Assembly (NCBI GenBank): GCA_963840055.1
Contig: CAWIXM010000022.1
Coordinates: forward strand, 1-64,000
Direction of reading: 5' to 3'
DNA length: 64,000 nt
DNA from: Rhodoplanes sp963840055
GTDB taxonomy: Bacteria; Pseudomonadota; Alphaproteobacteria; Rhizobiales; Xanthobacteraceae
In this document: piece by piece, positions 1-8,980 of the stretch
Numbering within the stretch: position 1 is the stretch's first letter
How the letters are laid out: every line of letters begins with the position of its first letter
Program-made: the position numbers and the translations under genes
Notes under the pieces: model-generated
Told to the model about the DNA's origin: nothing
Databases searched by the model: none
What the model saw: only the letters and a program-made list of their open reading frames with translations

Positions 1-82
1 ATACCGCTTTCCGTCAACCGAGCCGGACCCGGCCCGGAAAATCGGATTCGAGCGCAGCAAGGAACGCAGCCGTCGCTTGGCC

Positions 83-1576
83 TCAAATCCGGTCGGGCAG
101 GCGTTCGTCCTCGGCGAGGTCGGAGAAGCGGGTGACGTCGGCCTTGAACTGGAGCGGCACCGTGCCGGTCGGCCCGTGGCGCTGCTTGCCGATGATCACC
201 TCGGCGCGGCCGTGCACGGCTTCCATGTCGGCCTGCCATTTGAAGAACTCCTCGGTGCCGGCTCGCGGCTCGCGGTTCTTCAGGTAATATTCCTCGCGGA
301 ACACGAACATCACCACGTCGGCGTCCTGCTCGATCGAGCCCGATTCACGCAGGTCGGAGAGCTGCGGGCGCTTGTCCTCGCGGCTCTCGACCTGCCGCGA
401 GAGCTGCGAGAGAGCGAGGATCGGGACGTTCAGCTCCTTCGCCAGCGCCTTGAGGTTAGTGGTGATCTCGGTCACCTCCTGCACGCGGCCTTCCACCGCG
501 CGGCGGCTTGAGCCTTGCAGGAGCTGGATATAGTCGACCACCATAACGTCGAGCCCGCGCTGGCGCTTGAGCCGCCGCGCGCGCGCCGCGAGCTGGGCGA
601 TCGAAAGCCCGCCAGTCTCATCGATATAGAGCGGGGTCGTCTCCATCTCGCGAGCGGCCTCGGCGATCCGGTCGAAGTCGGGCGGGTCGATCTCGCCGCG
701 GCGGATCCGATAGGAAGGAATCTCGGTCTGCTCGGAAATGATGCGGGTGGCGAGCTGCTCGGCCGACATTTCCAGCGAAAAGAACCCGACGATGCCGCCA
801 TTGGCGGCCACGATGCGGCCGTCGGGGCGCACTTCGCCGCGCCAGGCCCGGGCGATATTGTAGGCGATGTTGGTGGCGAGCGCGGTCTTTCCCATGCCCG
901 GCCGCCCGGCGATGATGACGAGGTCGGACGACTGAAGGCCGCCCATCATGCGGTCGAGGTCCCGCAGCCCGGTCGCGAGGCCGGACAGCCTTCCGTCGCG
1001 CTGATAGGCGCGGGCGGCCATGTCGACTGCGGTGGTGAGCGCCTGGGCGAAGCGCTGGAACCCGCCGTCGTAGCGGCCGGTTTCGGCGAGTTCGTAGAGA
1101 TTGCGCTCGGCCGCTTCGATCTGGTCGCGCGGAGACGAATCCACCGCCGCGTCATAGGCTTCGTTGACCATCTCCTCGCCGATGCCGACCAAGGCGCGGC
1201 GGAGCGCGAGATCGTAGATCGTGCGCCCATAATCCTCGGCGTTGATGACGGTCGTGGCTTCCGCCGCGAGGCGGGCCAGATACTGGCTCGCCGTCAAGCC
1301 GGCGACGTCGAGATCGGCCGGCAGGAAAGTCTTCAACGTGACCGGCGTCGCTATCTTTCCCGCCCGCACCAGGCCACCGGCCAACTCGTAGATTTTCTGA
1401 TGAATCGGCTCGAAGAAATGCTCCGGATTGAGAAAATCGGAGACGCGGTAGAACGCCTCATTGTTCACCAATACGGCCCCAAGCAGCGCCTGCTCAACCT
1501 CAATATTATGCGGCGACGTGCGGAATGCCGGCGTCCGGTCGGTTGGCAGCTTGCGCGCAATCAATTCCACGGCCAT
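83..1576 (-). CDS. dnaB: Replicative DNA helicase DnaB
   Basis: Hexameric 5'-3' helicase that unwinds DNA at the replication fork and recruits primase. The 497-residue length is normal for the family. The N-terminal helical domain (about residues 15-120) is followed by a RecA-like ATPase core with Walker A GRPGMGKT at residues 224-231 and a Walker B segment reading DVMVVDYIQLL. The start is the ATG next to an MAVELIARKL N-terminus. The gene is divergent from the cation transporter across about 420 bp. In many relatives dnaB follows rplI; here no ribosomal protein gene lies upstream, so local order differs. The next gene on the minus strand lies outside the window. Confidence 0.97.
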   Translation of the reverse strand: MAVELIARKLPTDRTPAFRTSPHNIEVEQALLGAVLVNNEAFYRVSDFLNPEHFFEPIHQKIYELAGGLVRAGKIATPVTLKTFLPADLDVAGLTASQYLARLAAEATTVINAEDYGRTIYDLALRRALVGIGEEMVNEAYDAAVDSSPRDQIEAAERNLYELAETGRYDGGFQRFAQALTTAVDMAARAYQRDGRLSGLATGLRDLDRMMGGLQSSDLVIIAGRPGMGKTALATNIAYNIARAWRGEVRPDGRIVAANGGIVGFFSLEMSAEQLATRIISEQTEIPSYRIRRGEIDPPDFDRIAEAAREMETTPLYIDETGGLSIAQLAARARRLKRQRGLDVMVVDYIQLLQGSSRRAVEGRVQEVTEITTNLKALAKELNVPILALSQLSRQVESREDKRPQLSDLRESGSIEQDADVVMFVFREEYYLKNREPRAGTEEFFKWQADMEAVHGRAEVIIGKQRHGPTGTVPLQFKADVTRFSDLAEDERLPDRI

Positions 1577-1948
1577 GGCGTTGCCTCTTCTTTTCCAAAC
1601 TCTTTTTTGAGACGCGACTTACGTTCTCGCGCTTTAACTAAGGCCGGTCAGATACGGCGGACTCGCCGTTGCGCCGCAAAAAGCTACCCACGCCGAACCG
1701 TCACCGGTCCGCCGGACTGCTTCGCCGCACGACGCGCGGCCCCAAATACACGGAGATGTATCCTGCGGCACATTACTCGGCCGGGCCTTGCGCGCGAATC
1801 GAAAAGCCTAGTTTCCCCACTGATCACCACGGAAAAAATTGGCGAGCGCAAGACGAAATCAGCTTGAACTCACGCGCCTGCGACACAGCGGGGCAGGGGA
1901 GCGGCCCGCACGCAAGAAGGATTCTAAGAGCCCGCCGCGGCGTTCCGA
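1577..1948. other. Intergenic region between divergent dnaB and transporter
   Basis: About 370 bp with no convincing gene. It must hold the dnaB promoter (minus strand) and part of the control region for the divergent transporter. A weak open frame crosses it on the plus strand but runs on into the transporter in a different frame and resembles nothing known. No CsoR/RcnR-type regulator, often found beside DmeF-type transporters, is present here. Confidence 0.5.
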
Positions 1949-1976
1949 TTGATCAGTCCGACGCTTACCCTATCTT
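1949..1976 (+). promoter_or_regulatory. Possible sigma-70-type promoter of the cation transporter
   Basis: A TTGATC hexamer (1949-1954) and a TATCTT hexamer (1971-1976) are separated by 16 bp. Transcription would start about 17 bp before the transporter ATG. The match is moderate and found by eye only. Confidence 0.35.
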
Positions 1977-1999
1977 GATGCGGAACGAGGGCCGATCCG

Positions 2000-2938
2000 A
2001 TGCACACACGATCGATCGAAGACTGGCGGCACGACCATGTGTTTCTCGGCGCACATCATGCGCAGCGCGAGCGCCGGACCTGGCTCGTCGTCGCGCTTAC
2101 CGCGGTGATGATGGTCGTCGAGATCGCCGGCGGTATGATCTACGGATCGATGGCGCTGGTCGCCGACGGCTGGCACATGTCGACCCACGCCGCCGCGCTG
2201 TCGATTGCGGCGCTTGCCTATGCCTATGCCCGCCGTCACGCAAAGAACCCCCGCTTTGCTTTCGGCACCGGCAAGGTCGGCGAGCTCGCCGGCTTTGCGA
2301 GCGCGCTCATCCTTGCGCTGGTCGCGCTGATGATCGGCTATGAAAGCGTCACCCGCATCCTTCGGCCGGTTGTCATCGACTACAATGAAGCGTTGCTGAT
2401 CGCCGCGCTCGGCCTCGCGGTGAACTTGCTTAGCGCGTGGCTCCTGGGGGACGACGATCATGCGCATGGCGAAGAAGAGGATCACCACCACCATCATGAT
2501 CACAATCACCGCGCCGCTTATCTGCATGTGCTCGCGGATGCGGTGACCTCGGTGCTGGCGATCGGCGGTCTGCTCGCGGCGCGGTTTTTCGATTGGCCGT
2601 GGATCGATCCGGTTGTGGGCATCATCGGGAGCGTGGTGATCGCCGTCTGGGCGTGGGGGCTGTTGCGTTCTTCCGGCGCTGTGCTTCTCGACCTCGTGCC
2701 CGCGCCGAAGATCGCCGACCGCGTCCGCGAACGGCTCGAGGTTGGCGGCGACCGGCTGGCCGATTTGCATTTGTGGCGTCTCGGCCCGGGTCACATGGCG
2801 GTCGTGGCGGCGGTGGTGTCGGACCGGCCGCAGCGTCCCGACGCCTACAAGGCGCGCCTGCAGGGCCTCACGGGGATTTCGCACGTCACCGTCGAGGTGC
2901 ACCGCTGCCCCGGTCACACCGAAGCGGAGGCATGCTGA
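2000..2938 (+). CDS. CDF-family divalent cation efflux transporter (DmeF/CzcD-like)
   Basis: Inner-membrane cation diffusion facilitator exporting divalent metal ions in exchange for protons. The 312-residue protein has about six hydrophobic segments. Predicted metal site residues are HMSTH in helix 2 (H59, H63) and HVLAD in helix 5 (H176, D180). A cytoplasmic loop at residues 151-170 is rich in His, Asp and Glu, a common metal-buffering feature. The HxxxH pattern in helix 2, instead of the HxxxD of zinc exporters, and the loop suggest a DmeF-like Co/Ni/Fe exporter, but substrate cannot be fixed from sequence. ArsC follows on the opposite strand, 34 bp away. Confidence 0.88.
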   Translation: MHTRSIEDWRHDHVFLGAHHAQRERRTWLVVALTAVMMVVEIAGGMIYGSMALVADGWHMSTHAAALSIAALAYAYARRHAKNPRFAFGTGKVGELAGFASALILALVALMIGYESVTRILRPVVIDYNEALLIAALGLAVNLLSAWLLGDDDHAHGEEEDHHHHHDHNHRAAYLHVLADAVTSVLAIGGLLAARFFDWPWIDPVVGIIGSVVIAVWAWGLLRSSGAVLLDLVPAPKIADRVRERLEVGGDRLADLHLWRLGPGHMAVVAAVVSDRPQRPDAYKARLQGLTGISHVTVEVHRCPGHTEAEAC

Positions 2939-2972
2939 AACTGATGCGGCCGGGCGCGCGCGAAGCGCCTGA

Positions 2973-3398
2973 TCACGCCGTTCGGACGTGGCGGCCCTTC
3001 TCGTCGACCACGCGCTCGCCGTCCTCCTTGAAAAACTCGCCGCGTTGCGGCGGCAGCAGGTCAAGAACCAAGTCAGAGGGCCGGCACAGGCGCACGCCTT
3101 TGGGCGTCACCACGAAGGGACGGTTGATCAGGACCGGATGCGCCATCACGGCGTCGAGCAGATCGTCGTCGCTGAGCGCCGGATCACCGAGCCCGAGTTC
3201 CTGAAATGGCGTGCCCTTTTCGCGCAACGCCTGCCGCACGGTGAGGCCGGCGCGGGCGATCAGCTCCTTGAGCAGCGCGCGGGTCGGCGGGCATTTCAAG
3301 TATTCGATGATGTGCGGCTCGATCCCGGCATTGCGGATGAGGCCGAGCGTATTGCGCGACGTGCCGCATTTCGGGTTGTGATAGATGATGACGTCCAT
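2973..3398 (-). CDS. arsC: Arsenate reductase (glutaredoxin-dependent), ArsC family
   Basis: Reduces arsenate to arsenite using glutathione/glutaredoxin. The 141-residue protein begins MDVIIYHNPKCGTSRN, placing the catalytic cysteine at residue 11. The later motifs LINRPF and LCRPSD carry arginines corresponding to the arsenate-binding arginines of E. coli ArsC. No arsR, arsB or acr3 is visible next to it, so it is not part of a local ars operon. It lies 99 bp downstream of cfa on the same strand and may be co-transcribed. It ends tail-to-tail with the cation transporter. Confidence 0.92.
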   Translation of the reverse strand: MDVIIYHNPKCGTSRNTLGLIRNAGIEPHIIEYLKCPPTRALLKELIARAGLTVRQALREKGTPFQELGLGDPALSDDDLLDAVMAHPVLINRPFVVTPKGVRLCRPSDLVLDLLPPQRGEFFKEDGERVVDEKGRHVRTA

Positions 3399-3497
3399 TG
3401 CCTTCGCTCCGCCGGGTTCGGCTCGGCTGCTCGCGTCGCCGAACGAGGCCGGAGATATTATCCGATCTCCGAGAGCGCGTCCCGCTGCACCGCGTCT

Positions 3498-4754
3498 CTA
3501 TTCGCCCGCCAGCCGGAACGGCGGACGGTTCCCGTTCTCCAGCATGCGCAACCGCTGCTCTTCCCGCGGGATGTAGTTTCGCGTGATCGGAACGACGCCC
3601 TGGCGCTTGGTCATCTGGATCTGGAGAACCATCATGTTCTGATCGCGGAACGCCATTTCGGAACCGGCCAGATAGAACTCCCACATGCGCACGAACCGCG
3701 GATCGTAGAGCCGCTCGGGCCCCTCGCGATGGGCGAGAAACCGGTCGCGCCAAGCCTTCAGCGTGTCGGCGTAATGCAGCCGCAGAATTTCGATGTCGGT
3801 CACGAGCAACCCGGCCCGCTGGATCGCTGGCAGCACTTCGGACAACGCCGGGATATAGCCGCCGGGGAAGATATATTTGGCGATCCACGGATTGGTGTAG
3901 GCCGGCCCCTCCGAGCGGCCAATCGAATGGACGAGGGCGACGCCGTCGTCGGCGAGCGCCTGCGCAATCTTGCGGAAATAGGCATCGTAGAACTGCACGC
4001 CGACATGCTCGAACATGCCGACCGACACGATGCGGTCATAGCGCTCGGAAACGTCGCGGTAGTCCTGCAGGCGGAACTGGACGGCATCGCCAAGCTCCCG
4101 CTCGCTCGCGCGTCCGCGTGAGGCGGCGAGTTGCTCCTGCGACAGCGTGATGCCGGTCACGCGCGCGCCGCACATTTCGGCGAGATAAAGCGCAAGCCCG
4201 CCCCAGCCGGAGCCGATGTCGAGCACGCGCTGGCCGCGTTCGATCAGGAGCTTGGCGGCGAGGTGGCGTTTCTTGGCGAGTTGAGCGTCATCGAGCGTAT
4301 CGTCGGGGCTCTCGAAATAGGCGCAGCTGTACTGCCGGTCGGAGTCAAGAAAGATCCCGTAGAGCCGTCCGTCGAGATCGTAATGATGGGCGACATTCCG
4401 TTGCGCGCGGGTGCGCCGGTTCAGCTGCTGGACCTTGCGCAGGAGAAACCGCGCCGCCGCCAGCGGCAGGGTCCACGGCAAGCGGGGCTTGCGCCGCACT
4501 CCCTTGAAGATGAGATCGAGGAAATCCGCGATCGTTCCTTGCTCGACCACGAATGTCCCGTCCATAAAGGCTTCGCCGAGCTTCAGCTCAGGGTCGAGCA
4601 GGACGGCGCGCTGCGCGGCCTTTGTCGTGAAACGCACGGCAATCGGCTCGCCGGTCCCATCGCCGAATGCGTGAGTGGAGCCTGACGCCGTGGTCAGCCG
4701 CAATTGGCCGTGCTTAACGATCGAGGAAAATGCGCTCCGTAGTAATCTGTCCAT
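3498..4754 (-). CDS. cfa: Cyclopropane-fatty-acyl-phospholipid synthase family protein
   Basis: Transfers a methylene group from S-adenosylmethionine to unsaturated acyl chains of membrane phospholipids. The 418-residue protein has an N-terminal lipid-binding part and a C-terminal class I methyltransferase with the SAM motif VLDIGSGWGG. NVAHHYDLDGRLYGIFLD and QYSCAYFE are family signatures. The start at 4754 (MDRLLRSAF) was chosen over an in-frame start 48 bp upstream because a GGAG sits six bases before it. It is divergent from the haem-motif protein gene, with about 200 bp between them. Confidence 0.93.
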   Translation of the reverse strand: MDRLLRSAFSSIVKHGQLRLTTASGSTHAFGDGTGEPIAVRFTTKAAQRAVLLDPELKLGEAFMDGTFVVEQGTIADFLDLIFKGVRRKPRLPWTLPLAAARFLLRKVQQLNRRTRAQRNVAHHYDLDGRLYGIFLDSDRQYSCAYFESPDDTLDDAQLAKKRHLAAKLLIERGQRVLDIGSGWGGLALYLAEMCGARVTGITLSQEQLAASRGRASERELGDAVQFRLQDYRDVSERYDRIVSVGMFEHVGVQFYDAYFRKIAQALADDGVALVHSIGRSEGPAYTNPWIAKYIFPGGYIPALSEVLPAIQRAGLLVTDIEILRLHYADTLKAWRDRFLAHREGPERLYDPRFVRMWEFYLAGSEMAFRDQNMMVLQIQMTKRQGVVPITRNYIPREEQRLRMLENGNRPPFRLAGE

Positions 4755-4960
4755 CGGCGGACTCCAAACGCCGGAACCTTCGTGAGCCGAAGCGGACCGC
4801 AAACCGCTTGCGCCGGGGAAAACCCACCCTTACGGTCTACGCGCTGGCATGGATAGACTAGATCAAATTCGCACCGGCAGGCAATCCTCTAGTGCTTGAG
4901 CGAACGTGGATATTGGGCGCCGCGCGGCGCTTCAATGCCAGGACTTTGGAAGGGACTAAC

Positions 4961-5692
4961 ATGCTGAGATTATTTGCGCTGGGCGGATTGATTGGCCTTG
5001 CCGCGCTCGGAGCGCCTGATGCGCGCGCGCAAACCGATCTCAGCGCCGGCATGTCGCCAGCGCAGCTCTTCGCCGCCAACTGCTCGGCATGCCACCGCTC
5101 TCCGCGAGGGTTGGCCCGCGGGCGCAATCCCGCCACGGTCGCTTACTTCCTGCGCGACCATTACACGACGCGGCCAGGCGTCGCCGCGGCGCTTGCGAGC
5201 TATCTCGCCAGCAATCGCGGGCGGGCGCGCCCCGCGGCTCAGGGAACCCCCGGCGGGCAGCAGACCGGCTCGGCGGCTCCCGTTGCGCAGACGCGCCCGC
5301 TCCAACGGCTTGCCAATACGACCGTCGAGCGGCTCAAGTCGTTTGCCGCGGATGCCGACCCCGCACAGCCGTCCGCTCCGGACGCGCCCGAGCGCGGTTC
5401 GGCGCGCCTGCATTCCTATTCGGCGTCCGGCGCGGCGGCGAACGCGTTGCGCGAAGCTGCGGTCGCTGCGGCCATACGTGCGGCGCGCTCCAGCGCTCCG
5501 GAGCAAGGCCTACGGCCATCGTCCGTTGTTACGCCACGCGGGGACGACGCCGCAGCGAAACAGGATGCAAGCGCTTCAGGAAATGCCGCCGCTGTGTCTG
5601 CTCGCGGAACGCGGGGCGCCGAGTTTCCGCTGCGGGGTCCGCCGCCCAGCAACGCGATGCCGACGACGCAATCGAACGACGACATGCGTTGA
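4961..5692 (+). CDS. Exported protein with one c-type haem motif and a low-complexity tail
   Basis: No named family recognised. The start at 4961 has a GGAAGGGA-like ribosome binding site and gives a clear Sec signal peptide ending near ADARA (residues 1-23). A single CSACH motif at residues 41-45 fits covalent haem c attachment in the periplasm. A short helical stretch (YFLRDHYTTRPGVAAALASY) follows. From about residue 90 to the end (243) the protein is rich in Ala, Pro, Ser and Arg and probably disordered. No obvious distal methionine ligand could be assigned. Function is unknown; it may be a small periplasmic cytochrome or a protein with a vestigial haem site. Confidence 0.75.
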   Translation: MLRLFALGGLIGLAALGAPDARAQTDLSAGMSPAQLFAANCSACHRSPRGLARGRNPATVAYFLRDHYTTRPGVAAALASYLASNRGRARPAAQGTPGGQQTGSAAPVAQTRPLQRLANTTVERLKSFAADADPAQPSAPDAPERGSARLHSYSASGAAANALREAAVAAAIRAARSSAPEQGLRPSSVVTPRGDDAAAKQDASASGNAAAVSARGTRGAEFPLRGPPPSNAMPTTQSNDDMR

Positions 5693-5956
5693 GAAACGGG
5701 CGCTTGTGCCCGATTCATCGGCGCGTAAAAGCAGAAAAAAGAGCGGCGCAGCGGCTTGCGCAAACCATTCGGCCGGCGTGAACGAACAGTAAAGAAATGC
5801 CCGCCAATCGGCCTTTAGTCTTTGATTTACCTCGAAAGATAAACCTCTTCTTTATTGTGTTGCTTAAATCGATCTTAGAGCGTTTGGGCTAAGTGTATGC
5901 ATGACGGCGGGGGAACAGGGCCTCGCCAAAATAAACTAAAAGTAAAGGGCGTCATC

Positions 5957-6469
5957 ATGAAAGCGATTGTCAGGTCGGCGGAGCCGGCCGAGCGGGATAT
6001 GCGCTTGCAGCATATTCGGCCGCTCTATCTGGAGTCTCTGACGCTCGTCGAGCGGCTGCATCGCCGGCTGCTCGACGTCGTCAAAGATGAGTTCGATCGG
6101 CGCGGACGCGCCGACATCAACGCGGTGCAGGCGCTGCTCCTCTACAATATCGGCGACCGGGAGCTGACCGCAGGCGAGCTGCGCACGCGCGGCTACTATC
6201 TCGGCTCGAATGTGTCGTACAATCTCAAGAAGCTGGTCGAGATGGGCTTCCTCGATCATCAGCGTTCGCGCGTCGATCGCCGCTCGGTCCGCATTAGGCT
6301 GACCGAGAAGGGGCGCGCCGTGCGCGACATCATCGAGGCGCTCTATCAGAAGCACTTCCGCACGGTCGAACAGGTCGGCGGCATCAATGCCGACGAGTTC
6401 GCGACGCTCAACAAGGCACTGCAGCGCCTGGAGCGGTTCTGGACCGACCAAATCCTTTACCGGCTCTGA
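5957..6469 (+). CDS. ldtR: MarR-type winged-helix regulator LdtR
   Basis: Transcription factor of the alphaproteobacterial LdtR group, described in Liberibacter and rhizobia as an activator of the L,D-transpeptidase gene ldtP. The 170-residue protein has a MarR-type winged helix-turn-helix at about residues 40-120 (ITVQALLLY-like helix, then LKKLVEMGFLDHQRS and the RRSVRIRLTEKG wing). The start at 5957 was chosen because an AAGGG lies 7-10 bases upstream; an in-frame start 60 bp earlier is poorly supported. The next gene downstream is the L,D-transpeptidase, which matches the known pairing and strengthens the assignment. Confidence 0.88.
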   Translation: MKAIVRSAEPAERDMRLQHIRPLYLESLTLVERLHRRLLDVVKDEFDRRGRADINAVQALLLYNIGDRELTAGELRTRGYYLGSNVSYNLKKLVEMGFLDHQRSRVDRRSVRIRLTEKGRAVRDIIEALYQKHFRTVEQVGGINADEFATLNKALQRLERFWTDQILYRL

Positions 6470-6559
6470 TTTTTTCCAGGCTTTGCGCGAACTCGAGACC
6501 GTCAAGTCGCGCAATGCCTTGCCGGCGTGGCGCGCCCCGGCGCCGCGCGGTGGCGCTTA

Positions 6560-6590
6560 TTGACATAAAATCGCCCATCGATGCCCGTAA
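6560..6590 (+). promoter_or_regulatory. Possible ldtP promoter, strong -35 only
   Basis: A perfect TTGACA at 6560-6565 lies in the ldtR-ldtP gap, but no good -10 hexamer occurs 16-18 bp downstream. A weak -10 would suit a promoter that needs an activator such as LdtR. Seen by eye only. Confidence 0.3.
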
Positions 6591-6683
6591 GCGGCATTGA
6601 CGCATGTGCGCCGCGTTCGCGTGGCGGCAGGCGTCGACACGGACAAGCGCGCGTGCCGGCGCTGCGTAGGGCGAGGGGATGTG

Positions 6684-7970
6684 ATGAAGCGACAGGAGAC
6701 GCGGCGTTACGGCGATGCGAGCCGACGATCCTTCATGCGAGGAGTGGCTACCGCCGGCCTCGGTCTCGCTTTTGCGCGCGCCGCGTCGGCCCAGGACGCT
6801 GTGCTCGATGCGCTCATGGCGCAATCGCGGAGCCAAGATTTCGGGCAGGGCTTTGATTCCGCCTCGCGAACCATCCTTATGCCTAATGCGTCGTTGCCGA
6901 CCCTCGATCCGTCGACGGCGCAGACCACCGAAGCGGCGATTGCGCGCTATGAAGACATCGTCGCCCGCGGCGGCTGGCCGACGGTTCCGACCTCCCAGCG
7001 CCTGCGGCTCGGTAATCGCCACCCGACCGTGTCGATTCTGCGCGCGCGACTCGCCGTCTCGCACGATATCGAGGCGACCGGCGGCGTGAAAGACATTTAC
7101 GATTCGTATGTGGAGGCCGGGGTACGCCGATTCCAAGCGCGCCACGGTTTGACCGTCGATGGCGTCGCCCGCGAGCAGACCCTCAAAGCGATGAACGTGC
7201 CGGCCGAGACCCGGCTTGCCCAGCTTCGCACCAATGCGGTGCGCCTGCGCAGTCTCAGCGGCAATCTCGGGCCGCGTTTCGTCGTGTGCAATATCCCGGC
7301 CGCGCAGCTCGAAGCGATCGAAGGCAATGTCGTGGTCTCCCGCCACGTCGCCGTCGTGGGCAAGCCCGACCGCCCGTCGCCGGACATTCAGAGCCGAATC
7401 ATCGAGGTCAATTTCAATCCTTACTGGACGGTGCCGGTGTCGATCGTCCGCAAGGACCTCATTCCGAGGATGCAAACGGAGCCGGACTATCTCACGAAGA
7501 ACCACATCCGCATCCTCGACGGGAACGGATCCGAGCTGTCGCCGCAGCAGATCGACTGGTTTTCTAACGAGGCGGTGAATTATCGGTTCAAGCAGGATCC
7601 GGGCGAACTCAATTCGCTTGGGTCGATCCGCATCAATTTTCCCAGCAATGACGGCGTGTATATGCATGATACGCCGTCGAAGAACCTTTTCGGCGAAGAC
7701 TTCCGCTTCCATTCCTCCGGCTGCGTGCGCGTGCAGAATATTCGTGAGCTGGTGGTTTGGCTGCTCACCGACACGCCGGGCTGGTCGCGCAGCGAAATCG
7801 ACGAGGTGATCAAGTCGGGCAAACGCGAAGACGTGCGCCTTGCGACACCGGTCCCGCTCTTTTGGGTCTATGTCACCGCCTGGGCGACTCCCGACGGCGT
7901 GGTGCAGTTCCGCGACGACATATACGGACGCGACGGCCTTACCGGCAGCGTGAACCTCAGCCGCGGCTGA
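6684..7970 (+). CDS. ldtP: Tat-exported L,D-transpeptidase with peptidoglycan-binding domain (LdtP-like)
   Basis: Forms 3-3 cross-links in peptidoglycan, or attaches proteins to it, in the periplasm. The 428-residue protein starts at 6684 behind a GAGGGG. Its N-terminus carries a twin-arginine signal, SRRSFMRG at residues 13-20, then a hydrophobic stretch and a cleavage site near ASA (34-36). A peptidoglycan-binding domain around AGVRRFQARHGLTVDG is followed by the YkuD catalytic domain with the HSSGCVR motif, catalytic Cys347. It lies 214 bp downstream of ldtR on the same strand. Tat export implies folding before secretion. Confidence 0.92.
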   Translation: MKRQETRRYGDASRRSFMRGVATAGLGLAFARAASAQDAVLDALMAQSRSQDFGQGFDSASRTILMPNASLPTLDPSTAQTTEAAIARYEDIVARGGWPTVPTSQRLRLGNRHPTVSILRARLAVSHDIEATGGVKDIYDSYVEAGVRRFQARHGLTVDGVAREQTLKAMNVPAETRLAQLRTNAVRLRSLSGNLGPRFVVCNIPAAQLEAIEGNVVVSRHVAVVGKPDRPSPDIQSRIIEVNFNPYWTVPVSIVRKDLIPRMQTEPDYLTKNHIRILDGNGSELSPQQIDWFSNEAVNYRFKQDPGELNSLGSIRINFPSNDGVYMHDTPSKNLFGEDFRFHSSGCVRVQNIRELVVWLLTDTPGWSRSEIDEVIKSGKREDVRLATPVPLFWVYVTAWATPDGVVQFRDDIYGRDGLTGSVNLSRG

Positions 7971-8167
7971 CGTCTCACGGCGAGTTTGTGTTCATTGTTC
8001 TGCGCTTTTCGCGCCGGCGAATATTTTGAGCGCCGTGAGCGAGGAACTAATCGGCCGCGCGTAAGTATTCCAAATCGCCATTTTCCGGGATTGGCACGCC
8101 GGATGCTTGGCTTGCCATCGGCTATTTTTTGGATCGCGTCGCTTGTCGACGATCGAACGGAAATCGT

Positions 8168-8980
8168 ATGCGTATTCACGTTGGTTGCGAGCTCGGCTTC
8201 GAATTTCCGCAGACGACGCCGATGATCGTTATGTTGAATGTGCACTACTCGCGCGTTTCCGATCTTGAGCATCCGGATTATCTGAAAACGAATCCGTCGG
8301 TTCCCATCGACGGTTACCGCGACAGCTTCGGAAATTGGTGCAATCGGCTTGTGGCGCCCGCCGGCCGCTTCACTCTCGGCACGGACGCCATTGTCCGTGA
8401 TTCAGGCCTGCCGGATCCGGCCGATCTGACCGCTCAGCAGCATCAGGTCCAGCACTTGCCGGCGGAAATACTGCAGTTCTTGCTTGGCAGTCGCTACTGT
8501 GAGACCGACCGTCTGTCGGACGAGGCTTGGCGCCTTTTTGGACATGCACCGCTCGGCTGGCCAAGGGTCCAGGCGGTCTGCGACTTCGTTCACGACCACA
8601 TAACCTTTGGTTACGAACATTCCCGGGCCACCAGAACGGCATTCGAAACATACACGGAGCGCAGCGGGGTTTGCCGAGACTTCGCGCATCTCGCGGTCGC
8701 GTTTTGCCGCTGCCTGAACATCCCCGCGCGCTATTGCACAGGCTACATCACCGATGTCGGCCTGCCTCCACCCTATGCACCGATGGATTTTGCCGCCTGG
8801 ATCGAAGTCTATCTCGGCGACCGTTGGCACGCATTCGACCCGCGCAACAACGCGCCGCGGGTCGGACGTATCCTCATTGCGCACGGCCGCGATGCCGCTG
8901 ACGTGCCGCTGACCCACATATTCGGCCCCGGCGCCATGTCCGAATTCCGCGTCTGGGCGGAGGAAGTCCCGGCCGGCTGA
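8168..8980 (+). CDS. Transglutaminase-like (papain-fold) family protein
   Basis: A 270-residue protein of the bacterial transglutaminase-like superfamily, with an N-terminal beta-rich region and a C-terminal core. The nucleophile lies in SGVCRDFAHLAV (Cys169) and the Asp in RWHAFDPRNN (Asp224). The residue before AW in DFAAWIEVYLG, normally the catalytic His, is Ala209, so either His221 takes that role or activity differs. Members often act as peptidases or peptide ligases, but this substrate is unknown. The start at 8168 has only a weak ribosome binding site; an upstream ATG at 8129 is possible. There is no signal peptide, which suggests a cytoplasmic protein. Confidence 0.82.
   Translation: MRIHVGCELGFEFPQTTPMIVMLNVHYSRVSDLEHPDYLKTNPSVPIDGYRDSFGNWCNRLVAPAGRFTLGTDAIVRDSGLPDPADLTAQQHQVQHLPAEILQFLLGSRYCETDRLSDEAWRLFGHAPLGWPRVQAVCDFVHDHITFGYEHSRATRTAFETYTERSGVCRDFAHLAVAFCRCLNIPARYCTGYITDVGLPPPYAPMDFAAWIEVYLGDRWHAFDPRNNAPRVGRILIAHGRDAADVPLTHIFGPGAMSEFRVWAEEVPAG

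Noticed and set aside
5693..5956. LdtR operator or clear promoter before ldtR
   Set aside because: The stretch is AT-rich around 5815-5880 and probably regulatory, but no hexamer pair with correct spacing or known LdtR motif could be assigned.
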